Source: Gnetum montanum (lineage: Eukaryota; Streptophyta; Gnetopsida; Gnetales; Gnetaceae). Taken from it: a stretch of 60,000 bases of DNA. Positions 9,880-20,460 of this stretch are shown piece after piece. The notes below the pieces were generated by a model. It was not told the origin of the DNA, made no database searches, and worked only from the letters and a program-made list of their open reading frames with translations. The DNA is taken from the NCBI GenBank assembly GCA_015680685.1, contig MNCI01003715.1, positions 411,790 to 471,789 of the forward strand, given 5' to 3'. How positions within the stretch are numbered: position 1 is the first letter of the stretch; each line of letters starts with the position of its first letter. Both the position numbers and the translations under genes were made by a program.

Positions 9880-11447
9880 CCACGGTTAGAAATGGCCGGT
9901 TCCGTTTGAAATTTTTTTGAAAATGTTACTACCTTTGGCCCACCATGGCATAAAACTGGTAATCCTTTCTTTAACAACAGATGGAGCAGTCCATCAAGAC
10001 TTTAAACTGATGTGCCCAGCCCAAAATGGCTTTAAACTAGAGCCAACAAGTTACAAAATTCATGAACTCATGTCATTTTACATTGAATTTTTGCTTACAA
10101 GTTACAAGTTACAATTTAGATTCATGCATGGTTGTTGCCTTCTTTTTCAAACATTTACCTTACATTTTGCTTTACATTTTACAAATTTATGTTACAATTT
10201 AGTTGCACACATATATTTGAGAAAACAATGAAAAACAATAAAAAACATGAAAAATAACAAAAATATTTACATAGAACATCAAAGTAACAAAGGATTGCAA
10301 CGATTTTATACCATAATTAAATTTAGGCCATTACATGAGTCTTCATACATTCCATCAAACATCCAAAAAAAACATCAAATGATTCAAGCCAAACTAATGC
10401 AAAGCTGATGAATGGGGTTGATCCCCAAGATCCTCTTCTTCAAGCTACTACCCTAGCCCCAAGGGCAAGTTTTTTAAGCCACATTTCACCCAAAACTCTG
10501 CAACGATGACGCCGAGAAAGCCAAAAATTTTGCAGCCAAAATGCCAAGAACTGAAAACCTATGCATTCACGCCCTAAATTGTAAGGCCAAAAATCCTAAC
10601 CTCTCACCCTAGATAATGCTACTTGCAGAAATACAGAAAAATTGGGGGCAAAGAATTTACCTGTGCAGGGCCTTCTTCCATGACGAAACCCTGATTTGGG
10701 GAAGACGTTGGAGGAGCTCTTCACTCTTCTTCATGAATGCTAGGGCTACCTGCTTCCTCCCCTTGCCCCCGGTTGCCTTCTCCTTGCCCTTTTCTTTCAT
10801 GGTCACGCTGATGCTGATGCTAACGCCTTGGCTCATGTTGCACTCTAGAACTTATGCTGTTCTCCCAATTGCCAACAACTCACAATGACCAAAATGAGGC
10901 TTTCTTTTCCAAAATTCTCTTTTTTATCCCTTCATAATAATTTTATTTTATTTATTTTATTTTTGGCCATTTTTATTTTAATTCATCTTCTCATTTTAAC
11001 TACATGTTGTTGTCCAAAGCTATCTTTTGCCTTATGCTTGTCCAAATTTCCTGGTCATTCCAATCCCCCAAAATTGGACCCAAAATTTCTTATGAATAGA
11101 GGAAAGTGCTGAAAATCAATGAAAATAAATAAATGTATATAAACACTTGAAAATTTTGTAAAATTTCATAAAACTTTAAAACTTCCACAACCTTATTTTC
11201 CACTCAAAAATTTAAAATTTAAATATAGAGTTTAAAAGATAAAAAAAATTTAAATTTTAAAAATAGTGCATACACTCAGTTCAAATGGCAAGTCAACATG
11301 TGGCCCGATATGGCCTTAAACTTCCATAATTCCCATCGCATCTCCTAAATTTTTCAGTGCACAGCTTAATTATCCTATGTTCGTTTACACTTTGTAACTC
11401 TCCTACCGAGGGAGTGTCTCTTATTTCACTCCTATTTTAATTGGCAG
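9880..11447 (+). other. Tat-1 PR-RT intron-like region
   Basis: Non-coding on the plus strand. It holds repeat cores (AATGGCTTTAAACTAG at 10025-10040; GGCCTTAAACTT at 11310), AT-rich stretches, and the antisense remnant at 10394-10836. It ends TTTTAATTGGCAG at 11447, a good acceptor directly before the pol reading frame. Ogre and related Tat elements are known to have an intron here. Confidence 0.6.
10394..10836 (-). pseudogene. Shortened antisense accessory gene of Tat-1
   Basis: First exon 10836-10661 has no stop: MSQGVSISISVT, then a Lys/Gly-rich KEKGKEKATGGKGRKQ, then LQRLPQIRVSSWKKALHR, ending at CACAG/GTAAATT. The exon-1 end of Tat-2 (EVQESLGRISKARVETWEA) aligns with it and has the same phase 2. 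About 220 bases further down, LEEEDLGDQPHSSALH and a TAG at 10394-10396 give a short acidic end like the last exon at 4223. The globular and coiled-coil exons are missing, so this is an internally deleted version. Confidence 0.55.
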
Positions 11448-12709
11448 GAGTGAGCATCATGGCCACCAACAACATCCTCTTAATATTGTCTCTCAACGGA
11501 CCATATGGAGATGTAGAAAGAGCGATCCGCCTAGAATCTTTAGATCTAAATCTATCCACTTATACCGACTTGATAGCCTCCACTCAAGAAACGTCAAACT
11601 GGCCTAAAAACATAGCTAAAACTCTAGATCTAGAAGGTAACAATATCATTGAAGATCCTCTGGTTGAAATCCCCATTACCACAGTCAATGATGAAGCCAG
11701 AACCTTGAAATTAAGTGCCTTACTAGATCCACAACTCATAGGTGACATCACTCAGGATTTAAAAGATAATATAAAAATGTTCGCATGGTCATATACAGAC
11801 ATGCCGAGACTAGACCCCCAGATCATCCAACATAACATTATTCTTGATGAAAAAATTAAACCAATAAAGCAAAAAGCACGAAAGGTTAGACCCAAAGTGG
11901 CATTAGCAGTCCACGCTGAGATCACAAAGCTCTACCAAGCCAGTTTCATCTGAGCCGTCGACTATTCCGATTGGGTATCAAACATTGTTGTAGTCCCCAA
12001 GAAGAACAATAGTATATGCATATGCATTGACTTCCATTATCTCAATATAGCCACTATAAAAGATGATTTCCCATTACCTAGTATTAATCAACTTATTGAC
12101 ACGACTGCTGGGCATGCACTATTGTCCTTCATGGATGGATTTTTGGGCTACAACCAAATAAGAATTAATCTAGAGCATCAACTTAGGACAACTTTTATGA
12201 CATCTTGGGGGACATTTTGTTATACAATGATGTCATTTGGCCTTAAAAATGTAGGTGCTACATATCAGCGAGAAATGACATACATATTTAGTGACTACAT
12301 GCTCAATTTTCTCAATGATTATGTTGATGATATAGCGGTCAAGTCTAAAAAAACTGAACAACATGCAAAAGATCTAGACTTAGTGCTTAAACATTGTCTC
12401 AAATATGACCTCAGGCTCAACCCAAAAAAGTGCATCTTCGGTGTTAAAACGGGAAAAATTCTTGGTTTCCTAGTTTCTGAAATAGGGATACAGGTAGACC
12501 TCGATAAGGTTAAAGCAATAACCAATATGCAACCACCAAGAAACCTTACCGAACTATGCGGCCTCCAAGGTAGGTTGCAATTCATTAGATGCTTTATCAA
12601 AAGGCTGATGGATAAGCTGAGTCCCATGCAACATCTATTACGAAAGAATGTACATTTCCAATGGACTCAACAATGGCAAGAAGCATTTGAGAACATAAAA
12701 CAAGAGTTN
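11448..12709 (+). pseudogene. Tat-1 reverse transcriptase
   Basis: RT domain of pol. The frame opens just after an acceptor-like CAG and reads GVSIMATNNILLILSLNGPY. RT motifs are in order: DFHYLNIATIKDDFPLPSIN, LSFMDGFLGYNQI, WGTFCYTMMSFGLKNVGATY, catalytic YVDDI near 12322, LRLNPKKCIFGV and GFLVSEIGIQ, then the thumb region to ENIKQE. One TGA at 11951-11953 breaks the frame. YVDD and FMDG are intact. The first RNase H, which should follow, is largely absent: the sequence jumps at N12709 to a late RNase H position. Confidence 0.88.
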
Positions 12710-13340
12710 CAAGGATAATGTTCTCTATGCCATCACTAATAACATCTATCAGTCAAGTAGGTTATCTAGGTGGAAAGCGATGATTGCAGAGTTTGATTTA
12801 CACTATGTCACTCAATCTTCCACAAAAGGTCAAGCAATAGCCATGCAACTAACTGTCTCACTGACGCACGATGAAGCAATGATAAACCCTGAATTCCCAA
12901 ATGAAAATGTTAACAGTATAGACATCGTACCTGATGATTATGAGGTAATCCTCTACTTCGATGGAGCTTCAACCTCTCGAGGAGGAAGTGTTGCAGCCAT
13001 TTTAACATACCCCTCTGGAGTAATCCAACCTTCTGCCTACCACTTAAACTTTCCTTGCACCAATAGTGTAGCAGAATATGAAGGTCTTCTTAGAGGCCTT
13101 CAAGTAGCGTTAACTTCGGGAATCTCACGCCTTGTAGTTTGAGGCGATTCGCAATTAGTTATTAATCAAGTCACTAAGGTCTATGCATGCAAAGCTTTCC
13201 ATTTACAACCATACTGTGATTTGACCAAACATCTAGTGAGGCAACTAGTAGAGGTGGATATACAAAACATCCCTAGAAGTAAAAAAACCGTTGCTGATGC
13301 ACTTGCCACACTAGCCTTAAACATGACACCTGAAATGTTC
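12710..13340 (+). pseudogene. Tat-1 RNase H region (first RH truncated, second RH present)
   Basis: After N12709 only the tail of the Ty3-type RNase H remains (DNVLYAITNNIYQ, then MIAEFDLHYVTQSSTKGQAI). A second RNase H of the archaeal/plant type follows: LYFDGASTSRGGSVAA near 12952, SVAEYEGLLRGLQ near 13066, GDSQLVINQV near 13143 and TVADALATLAL near 13290. The four acidic catalytic residues (D, E, D, D) are all present, but TGA at 13140-13142 interrupts the domain. Dual RNase H is the hallmark of the Tat lineage. Compared with Tat-2, roughly 85-90 codons of the first RH are missing. Confidence 0.82.
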
Positions 13341-13429
13341 TATGCATTGCCTAGTTCTATAACCAATTGTGCTGAACCTATAATTAACACTCTAAATAAA
13401 GTACCTGTAGCATTTGTTAGTACAACACA

Positions 13430-14677
13430 TGCAATAGAATGGTATGATGACATAAAAGAGTATCTTCTAAGAGGCGAACCTCCAAAACACTTGACAAATG
13501 CTCAAAAAGATGTCGTACGAAAATGTTCCTGCCAATATGCATTAAAAGGAGACACCTTGTGTCGTAAATCCTATGAAGGTATTTTGTTAATGTGCGTCAG
13601 TAGCATTGATGGTCAAAGGATTGTAGAACAAATCCACGAAGGATTTGGAGGGCACATAGCACCTAAAGAAATGGCAATGAAGATTAGGAATTTAGGCTAT
13701 TACTGGCCACACATGGAATATGATTGCATCTCCAAGGTTAGAACATGTGACATCTACCAAAAGCATGGTAATCTGATACATGTGCCACCTAATGAACTGC
13801 ATATAGCACAAATCACATGGCCATTCCAGAAAGGGGGATTAGACTTAATTGGACCGATAACACCATCGTCCTCTGCAGAACATAGCTTTATCATCACTGC
13901 AACTGAATATTTCACAAAATGAGTAGAAGCTATTCCCCTTAGGAAGACCACCTCAAAACACATTTGCACTTTCATAATGGAAAATATTGTGACTCGCTTT
14001 GGTATTCCAATGATCATCGTTACTGACAATGGGCCACAATTCAGTAGTACATACATCAAAAGCTTTTGTGAAAGTCTGGGCATTAAACATGCATTTTCAT
14101 CACCTTACTACCCATAGAGCAATGGTCAAGTAAAGGCTACAAACAAAACTGTCATCATGATGCTCAAAAAAATTCTAAATCAAAGCAATAAGCGATGGCA
14201 TGAACAATTAGTCTACGCATTATGGGCTTACAGAACGACACATCGAACATCGTCAGGTAAAACTCCATATAGTCTAGTGTACAGATCTGAAGCTATTTTT
14301 ACCTTTAGAATTGCAGGTTCCCTCATTGCGGATAGCTCTCTCCAAGCTCCTCGATGAAAGTCAAAACAATGAATTGTGCATTGCCGACCTCAATTTGGTA
14401 GAGGAGGAACGTGTACGAATGCTTGATCAAATTGAATGGAATCAAAAATAACAGAGGCAAAGGCACAAGCACAATCTCCATAAACTCCTGATCAAAGAAG
14501 GGGATCTAGTCCTTAAGGCCGTTGGAGAACATCTAGATAAATTCTCAGCCAACTAGGAAAGGCCTTACTTAGTCACCAAGGCATACAACAATGGAGCATT
14601 CAAACTTGCTGAGATGGACGGAAATGAGTTCTCCAATCCTACAAACCACTTGTACTTGAAAAGGTACTATGTCTGAC
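13430..14677 (+). pseudogene. Tat-1 integrase
   Basis: Integrase: zinc-binding N-terminus (IHEGFGGHIAPKEMAMKIRN, GYYWPHMEYDC, TCDIYQ), then the catalytic core. Visible acidic residues are in GLDLIGP and TDNGPQFS. The third, normally in NGQVE, reads NGQVKATNK, so the catalytic Glu is Lys. The second Cys of the CxxC pair is Tyr. Stops lie at 13921-13923 (TGA) and 14115-14117 (TAG), the latter at the same codon as in Tat-2. The C-terminal region has GDLVLKAVGE and HLYLKRYYV with the terminal stop at 14675-14677. No chromodomain seen. Confidence 0.85.
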
Positions 14678-14694
14678 AAACTTGAGGTATGTCA

Positions 14695-15150
14695 TAGTCC
14701 TGGCATCATGACTTAAAAATGATACCACAGAATAGTCCTGGCATCATGAATTAAAAATGATATCATAGAATAGTCCTGGAATCATGACTTAAAACTGATA
14801 CCACAGATTAGTCTTGACATCATGACTTAAAACTAATACCACAGAGTAGTCCTAGCATCATGACTTAAAACTGATACCACAGATTAGTCTTGACATCATG
14901 ACTTAAAACTAATACCACAGAGTAGTCCTAGCATCATGACTTAAAACTGATACCACAGAGTAGTTTTGGCATCATAACTTAAAACTGATACCATAGAATA
15001 GTCCTAGCATCATGAATTAAAACTAATACCACAAAGTAGTCCTGGCATCATGACTTAAAACTGATACCATAGAATAGTCCTGGCATCATGAATTAAAACT
15101 GATACCACAGAGTAGTCCTGGCATCATGAATTAAAATTGATACCAAAAAG
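14695..15150 (+). repeat. 38-bp minisatellite, twelve units
   Basis: Twelve near-contiguous 38-base units, consensus beginning TAGTCCTGGCATCATGACTT and continuing AAAACTGATACCACAGAA. Units alternate between GAC and GAA and between CTGATA and CTAATA forms, suggesting two-unit higher-order duplications. The array begins 18 bases after the pol stop. Confidence 0.9.
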
Positions 15151-15375
15151 TTCTGTCCAGTATGACACTAAACTGCTACATCCATCCGCCATGACATGAA
15201 ACTAGCATCCAGAGTCCACTAAGACTATAAACTAGTTTGCCTGCTATGACTATAAACTAGCACTGCACCATCTGCTATGATGCTAAACTAGCACCGTCCA
15301 AGGGGTTATGACATGAAACTAATCCACAACAGTCCGCTAAGACTATAAACTGGTAACATCATCAACGACCAGGCA
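15151..15375 (+). repeat. Degenerate repeats with CTATGACTATAAACTAG core
   Basis: Five to seven diverged units of about 30-40 bases carrying YTATGAC, a short spacer and TAAACTAG. They continue the 38-bp array and resemble the post-pol repeats of Tat-2 at 24660-25080. Confidence 0.7.
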
Positions 15376-16530
15376 AAACTTAAAAAGATCTGTTGCTGTA
15401 GTTGGTTGTTCATGTTCCATAAAGACTTGCTGCATGATTTGTCTCATGGATACTAATGAAGCTGATGTTGTTCATAATTCTGTCTATGTTGAAAATTGCA
15501 CATGGTGAATCCATCTCCTTGTTAAAGTGTTTAGCTGACTGTTTCATTTGTGGTTTTCTTGTTTTCTTGGAGTTGTGTTTGCAAGATGACACTTTTGAGG
15601 CATTCGTGCATAGATGCACTTCATCATGATGATAAGGTATCACATTCTTCTTGACGCACATGACTGGGTTAATCAATCTGTTCATCAGTACATTCCCAAC
15701 TCCCGATACATCCCCTATTTCCCCATCATGATCACCTTAGCCTATTCAGTTACACCCCCTGATACATTCTGCTCACCTCAAAACTCTTGATACACTATTG
15801 CACACTGTAGCTCTCGAAGCAGTTATGATGCAAAACACAATACACAGTACATGATGCAAAATGCAAGTGCTCATACACAATCACAACACAAAGAAAGCTC
15901 TTTCAAAAAAATAAAAGAAAAAGGAAAATACAAAATAAAGTAAAAACAAAAGAAAAGAAGAAAAGCAAAAAACAAAAAAAAACAAAAGGGTCAAAGAGCG
16001 AAATGCACGCAAAAGGTCTTCATGACCCCGTTGACATCATAAACAAAAGACTATTAGCTATTCTCATACAAGCCCCAGGCAAGAAGGAAATTATCTTGAA
16101 AAATAGTTACACTTGTATCTCAAAGAGACCATGTTGCACACCATCACCTGGCTTTGGCTGTTTACAATGGGCCCCGTGAACACTCTATAAGAGTCACATT
16201 TCTCCAAAGAACGCACCTTCCTACGTCTTGCTCCAAGTCTGCTGAACACTGGCTATGGACAAAGACTAAAGATATAAGTTGTTTACAAGAGAGCATTCCT
16301 CTCCCATAGATCCTGGCAGCAATTATCACCCTTGATCAACTCTTGGCTTCCCCTGGTTTCAACCAATCCCCTCCCCTTGCATCCCAAACTGCATTTTCCC
16401 GATCCTATGTACTATTAGACACAATGCGATGACATCTAGCAGGCTAATGGATAATGTTTGGTACTTGTTTGTTCATGGTGTTTTGCACTTCTTTGTCAAT
16501 GCCTCTTGAGTAGATTCCTCTAGACGTCAA
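15376..16530 (+). other. Tat-1 3' non-coding region
   Basis: About 1.15 kb between repeats and polypurine tract. It contains an A-rich block (15900-15990) and no ORF with family signal; the minus ORF at 15410-15685 shows nothing recognisable. Confidence 0.5.
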
Positions 16531-16544
16531 CAAAGAGGGGCCAA
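16529..16544 (+). other. Polypurine tract of Tat-1
   Basis: AACAAAGAGGGGCCAA. Tat-2 has AACAAAGAGGGGCCAT at the same relative place (26256-26270). AAAGAGGGG-type tracts are typical of Tat/Ogre elements. Confidence 0.75.
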
Positions 16545-18389
16545 TCAAACACCGCTAATTTCGGCTTAGAACTTTAAATTGAAAATGACTTAAACCTTTT
16601 CAAGCATTCAGAAGGAAAAATTTGACTAAGGCAGGGAGATCACCCCCAACTTGCCCAAGCCAGCTTGCTCACGCTATCAAGCTAGCTTACCCTTAACATG
16701 AGCAACTCCAAGAGCTTCAAAATCAAGTCAAAACAGTCCAAATCTGAAAATGTCAGGTTGCAACATGAGTCCAGTGTGACCAACTTTCAAAGCCTCAAAA
16801 TAGGCTCAAAACAGTGTCAAAATGGTCTAATTTTAAAGGGACAAGTCACCCTCAAGGTCCATTAATGATTTCTACAAGTTTCAGCCTCCAGAACTTTAGA
16901 TTTTAGCTCCAAAAATGCTCATTTTTATCACTGACACCCAGGTCACGCTGGCAAGGTGAGTCCAGCGTTACCAACTTCCAGCATATTCCAAAAAATGGTA
17001 GAAAATTCTTAGCATCAGCAACTTCCAGAAAATTCCAAAAATGGTAAAAATTCTCAACATCAGCAACTTCCAGAAAATTCTAGAAAATGGTAGAAAATTC
17101 TCAACATCAGTAACTTCTAGAAAATTCTCGGCATCAACAACTCCCAGAAAAGTCCAGAAAACTCAGGGACAAAGAAGTTTCAGGCAAGACGAGTCGAATT
17201 TCCCTTGTACATTTCATTGTAAATCTTCATTTGTGGGATAGTCAGGCCCTCATGTCTAAATTAAATGTACTTTCATGGCCTTGAATAACCCATAAATTGT
17301 AAAATGTGATGTACTTGGTCAAGAACGTAGCTTGCCGACACACATCCAACTCATGCACAACTGTTCGACACACATCCAACTCTCGCTAGCACCCATCCAA
17401 CCCAAGCATAACTGTCCATTGGATACATGTCACTAGATCCGCTTTCCTCTCATCTCCCAACCATTGATTCCATTCTTGAATTCTGTGCCTGAGCCTGGCC
17501 CAACCCTATAAATACCCTATCAATTCACATAAATCGAGGTGGGCAATTGGAGACATTGGCAATTCTAAGAAAGTACAGAACCTGCAATCCTTGGGCGCTC
17601 AGCACACCTATTGGCATCCAAGCATTTCTCACATTCATCACATCACATCATCACGTTATCATGTTACATCACCCTGGGGCTAGGCGTTTGACTTGCCATC
17701 TACACGCAGCTACACTTTGACTAGTGCACATCTTTTCTAAGCAATACATTATTCCCATTTTTTCAACCAAACATTATTTCAATTTTCTATTTCATGTTCT
17801 AGTTTTACATTTTGTTTACATTTTTGCTTACATTCAGTTTACGTTCTATTTACACATTCATTTTAGTTTGTCTTGTTTATGCCTTACGTTTACACTTACG
17901 TCTTATGTCTCACGGCTCATGTTTACATTTTACACACATTTACACATTTTAAGACATCATTTACGATAACCCCAATGCTAGCCATAGCTTACACTCGGGG
18001 AAGTCCTTGATTGATTTGCATGTAGACCATCCAAGGCACTCTACCTTTGTTTACTTTTCCAGCTTGCCCTCGGGCGAAGACAGGATCAGCTGTGTCTGCC
18101 TGACAATCTCTCGGTGTTTGTTTCCCTTCCAACCTTACACCGATGATTTAGGTCAGTACATTGATGAAGCTACTATTTTTGCTACTAGGCACTTTCCCCT
18201 CGACGTACTGTCGATGTAATAGGGGCGCGCCCCACCCACGTTGTCTTGGCCTCAGACGGGAGGCCCCACCCAATCCTTAGTTGTTAGTAAAAGCAACTCC
18301 CTAATACCTTCAGGAGGATCTTGGGATCAGACGGTGTAGAAGAGCTGGGAAATCTACAGTTTGGAGATCTAGTTATGATCTTGCTACAC
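16545..18389 (+). mobile_element. 3' LTR of Tat-1
   Basis: About 1.85 kb. It starts right after the polypurine tract (TCAAAC, against TGAAAC in Tat-2) and ends CTTGCTACA, matching the TTGTTACA end of the Tat-2 LTR. A TATA box lies at 17517-17524. U3 carries repeated AACTTCCAGAAAATTCCA-like words (16960-17160) and CACATCCAACTC repeats (17335-17400). A GGGGCGCGCCCC-type palindrome lies near 18221. Short ORFs at 17041, 17724 and 18007 inside it are not credible genes. The sequence right of 18389 is the antisense gene of Tat-2. Confidence 0.72.
17517..17524 (+). promoter_or_regulatory. TATA box in Tat-1 LTR
   Basis: TATAAATA within CAACCCTATAAATACCC, with transcription expected about 30 bases downstream. 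Confidence 0.6.
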
Positions 18390-19108
18390 CCATACTTCAT
18401 CCTAGCGAACCACTAGAAATTCGGCAAAACACCGCAAACAAGCTATGAAGAAGGCAAAGTGCATGTTGAAACGAGACTTAAGCTTCTTGCAAAGCTTGAC
18501 CATTTCAGCCTGCAGGCCTTCAACAAGGTTCTTGGCCCAATTATATCGTGTCCCATCCTCCATAACCTCCTGCATAATCCAAGCTTGCTATATGCCAAGG
18601 ATTCTTCCTTAGAAGAGTAGGTTGGGGAAAGCGCGAGCTCGAAAAAGGGGATAAATGGTATTAGCCACCTCTAGCTTGATTTTATCAACGAGGATGTCTT
18701 TTGGTTCTTTTTTAACCCCTAGCAACTCCTCCATGTCCTTCTGATGTTTAGAACTCCTTTTGGATCTCTCTTCCATGGGGAGGTCATCATAAGAAATGCC
18801 AAAAAAGTTGATGAATAGTTGAGCGTTAATATCAAAACTCAAGCGCATATTACGCACATGCATGTGAAGATGATTGGCGTCTTCCCTGAATGAGTCGACT
18901 AGGTCCAACATTTTGGCTACTATGACATTCGGGGTTATAGCTAGAAATAGCTCCATCAGTCCAGCTTCCCGAAGGTTATTAGTTATGGTAGCTGGGGCTG
19001 CTCCATGGCAAAGCCAATGTTGCTCCTCGTTTATGTCACCATAACGGAAAAAGATACTAGCCACCTCATGCCTAGAAGCTACCACCATGACCTCCTACGA
19101 TTCCTTAA
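18390..19108 (-). other. Exon 4 of antisense gene (helical, most conserved-looking)
   Basis: A 160-codon stop-free stretch (19088-18609) extends on both sides in the same frame to about 235 codons with three stops. Entry is at TTATGATTATAG, where a G from the previous exon completes Val. After TAA at 18606-18608 the frame continues with EDGTRYNWAKNLVEGLQAEM and KLCKKLKSRFNMHFAFFIAC. The Tat-1 LTR end (18389) cuts it. Confidence 0.68.
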
Positions 19109-19576
19109 CTATAATCATAAAACAATAGGTTAGACAAAACAATAAAATAATAAAATCTTACACATTGTTCTCATTCCGTAGGGTCATGTAGTTGATCACC
19201 GTAGCGTAACTTACCGTGTCCAAACGGCAAGGGAAACGGTGGGATGCTCTCCTGCACATCGTCAACGATGATGGGACAATCCAAAGTTCACTCCTTATCC
19301 AGCCATTCGGAGTCTCTACACTTGGCAAAGAATTTGGTGTATCGAATAGGATAGTGTTGGATTTCAAATCCTAGTTGTCCCAGGACACCAGCACACACAT
19401 TGCTGATGGAAGTGAATTCCTTTATGGTTGTTTCGGCCATAAATAACATGTCTGTATCACCTTGGAGACCATTTGCATTGATAAAAAACCTATGTCATAG
19501 AATGTAGACAATTGTTTATACCTAACACAAAAAATAGACAACAGTTAGCACATCATAATATCTTGAAAGCACTTAC

Positions 19577-20026
19577 CTGCCAACATAGTATACGAGGTAA
19601 GGTGGGTTCTGAAAATAGGTCGTGAGATGACGAGCTACGAATAGTGTGTTGTAGGCGTGATAACAATTAAACCTGGGCATCTCCCAGATCCAACATAAGC
19701 ACCTCAAACCCTTGATGCTCTATTCGTGATCCATCCCACCTACGATCTCAATTGACCTATCCTCCAGGAACGTCAAGATACTCTACGATGATCCAACCAA
19801 CAGCGTTTCTAGAATGGCGCTAGCCGTTTCGACCAATAGATGCGACCAAATAATTACACTAAAATTACGTAGTAAAAACTATAGAAATTCCCGTGCACTC
19901 TTCCGGAACCAAATCGCCTGTTCCCCTACATGAGGATGGGGAGGAGGAACATTGGCCACGGGGACATTTAAATAGCATAGAACACCCACAATGTCCAGAA
20001 TGATCAGGACGGTCCTTAGCATGACC
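19577..20026 (-). other. Exon 2 of antisense gene
   Basis: 450 bases in one frame, 1 + 149 codons + 2. It includes VPPPHPHVGEQAIWFRKSAR, VIIWSHLLVETASAILETLL and ILTFLEDRSIEIVGGMDHE. Three TAG stops (near 19882, 19785, 19721). The donor is GGCAG/GTAAGTG. A shorter split with an intron near 19870 was rejected as too small. Confidence 0.65.
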
Positions 20027-20189
20027 CTTTACAATAAAACGCACTACCATTAGAAAAGTAGTTTAGACATACCAACAATGCCACAACAAATCAAAAAAAT
20101 AAAAATAAAAAAGCTCTAGAATCTGCTAGCAACACTGAGGTTCTCGTTACCTTGACTCACAGAAAATCATAGGTTACGCTAGAAATGCA

Positions 20190-20460
20190 TTACTAAAATC
20201 GCCCAAACCCTTACGACTGTGCAAGGTTTGTCTTTGACAACAACGATAAAAGTAACACTGCATATTTCCCTTAGCGTAACATGCAACCATTGCGGGCAAG
20301 GCAACGAAATCCCATTTGCATTATGCAAGGGTATAACACCTAGACTCCTGACTAGTTATGTATTGTGTTTCCACAATATTACTCAAGATTTCCCAAACCT
20401 GTGCGATGACGCAAGTTCTATCTCTGACAATGACGATAGGAGTAATATTACAAACTCCAG
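20190..20460 (-). repeat. Diverged ~190-bp duplication in antisense intron 1
   Basis: Two related blocks (about 20195-20270 and 20385-20455) share ATCGTYRTTGTCARAGAYA, AACYTTGC and GGTTTGGG words on the minus strand. Both lie within the 556-bp first intron. Confidence 0.55.

Noticed and set aside
19158-19367. Minus ORF MKSNTILFDTPNSL as part of the antisense gene
   Set aside because: A different frame of the same DNA gives phase-consistent splicing at GTAAGT 19214 and a better protein; this ORF is a shadow.
19859-19879. A 21-bp intron between parts of antisense exon 2
   Set aside because: Too short to splice; the reading frame continues through it with a single TAG.
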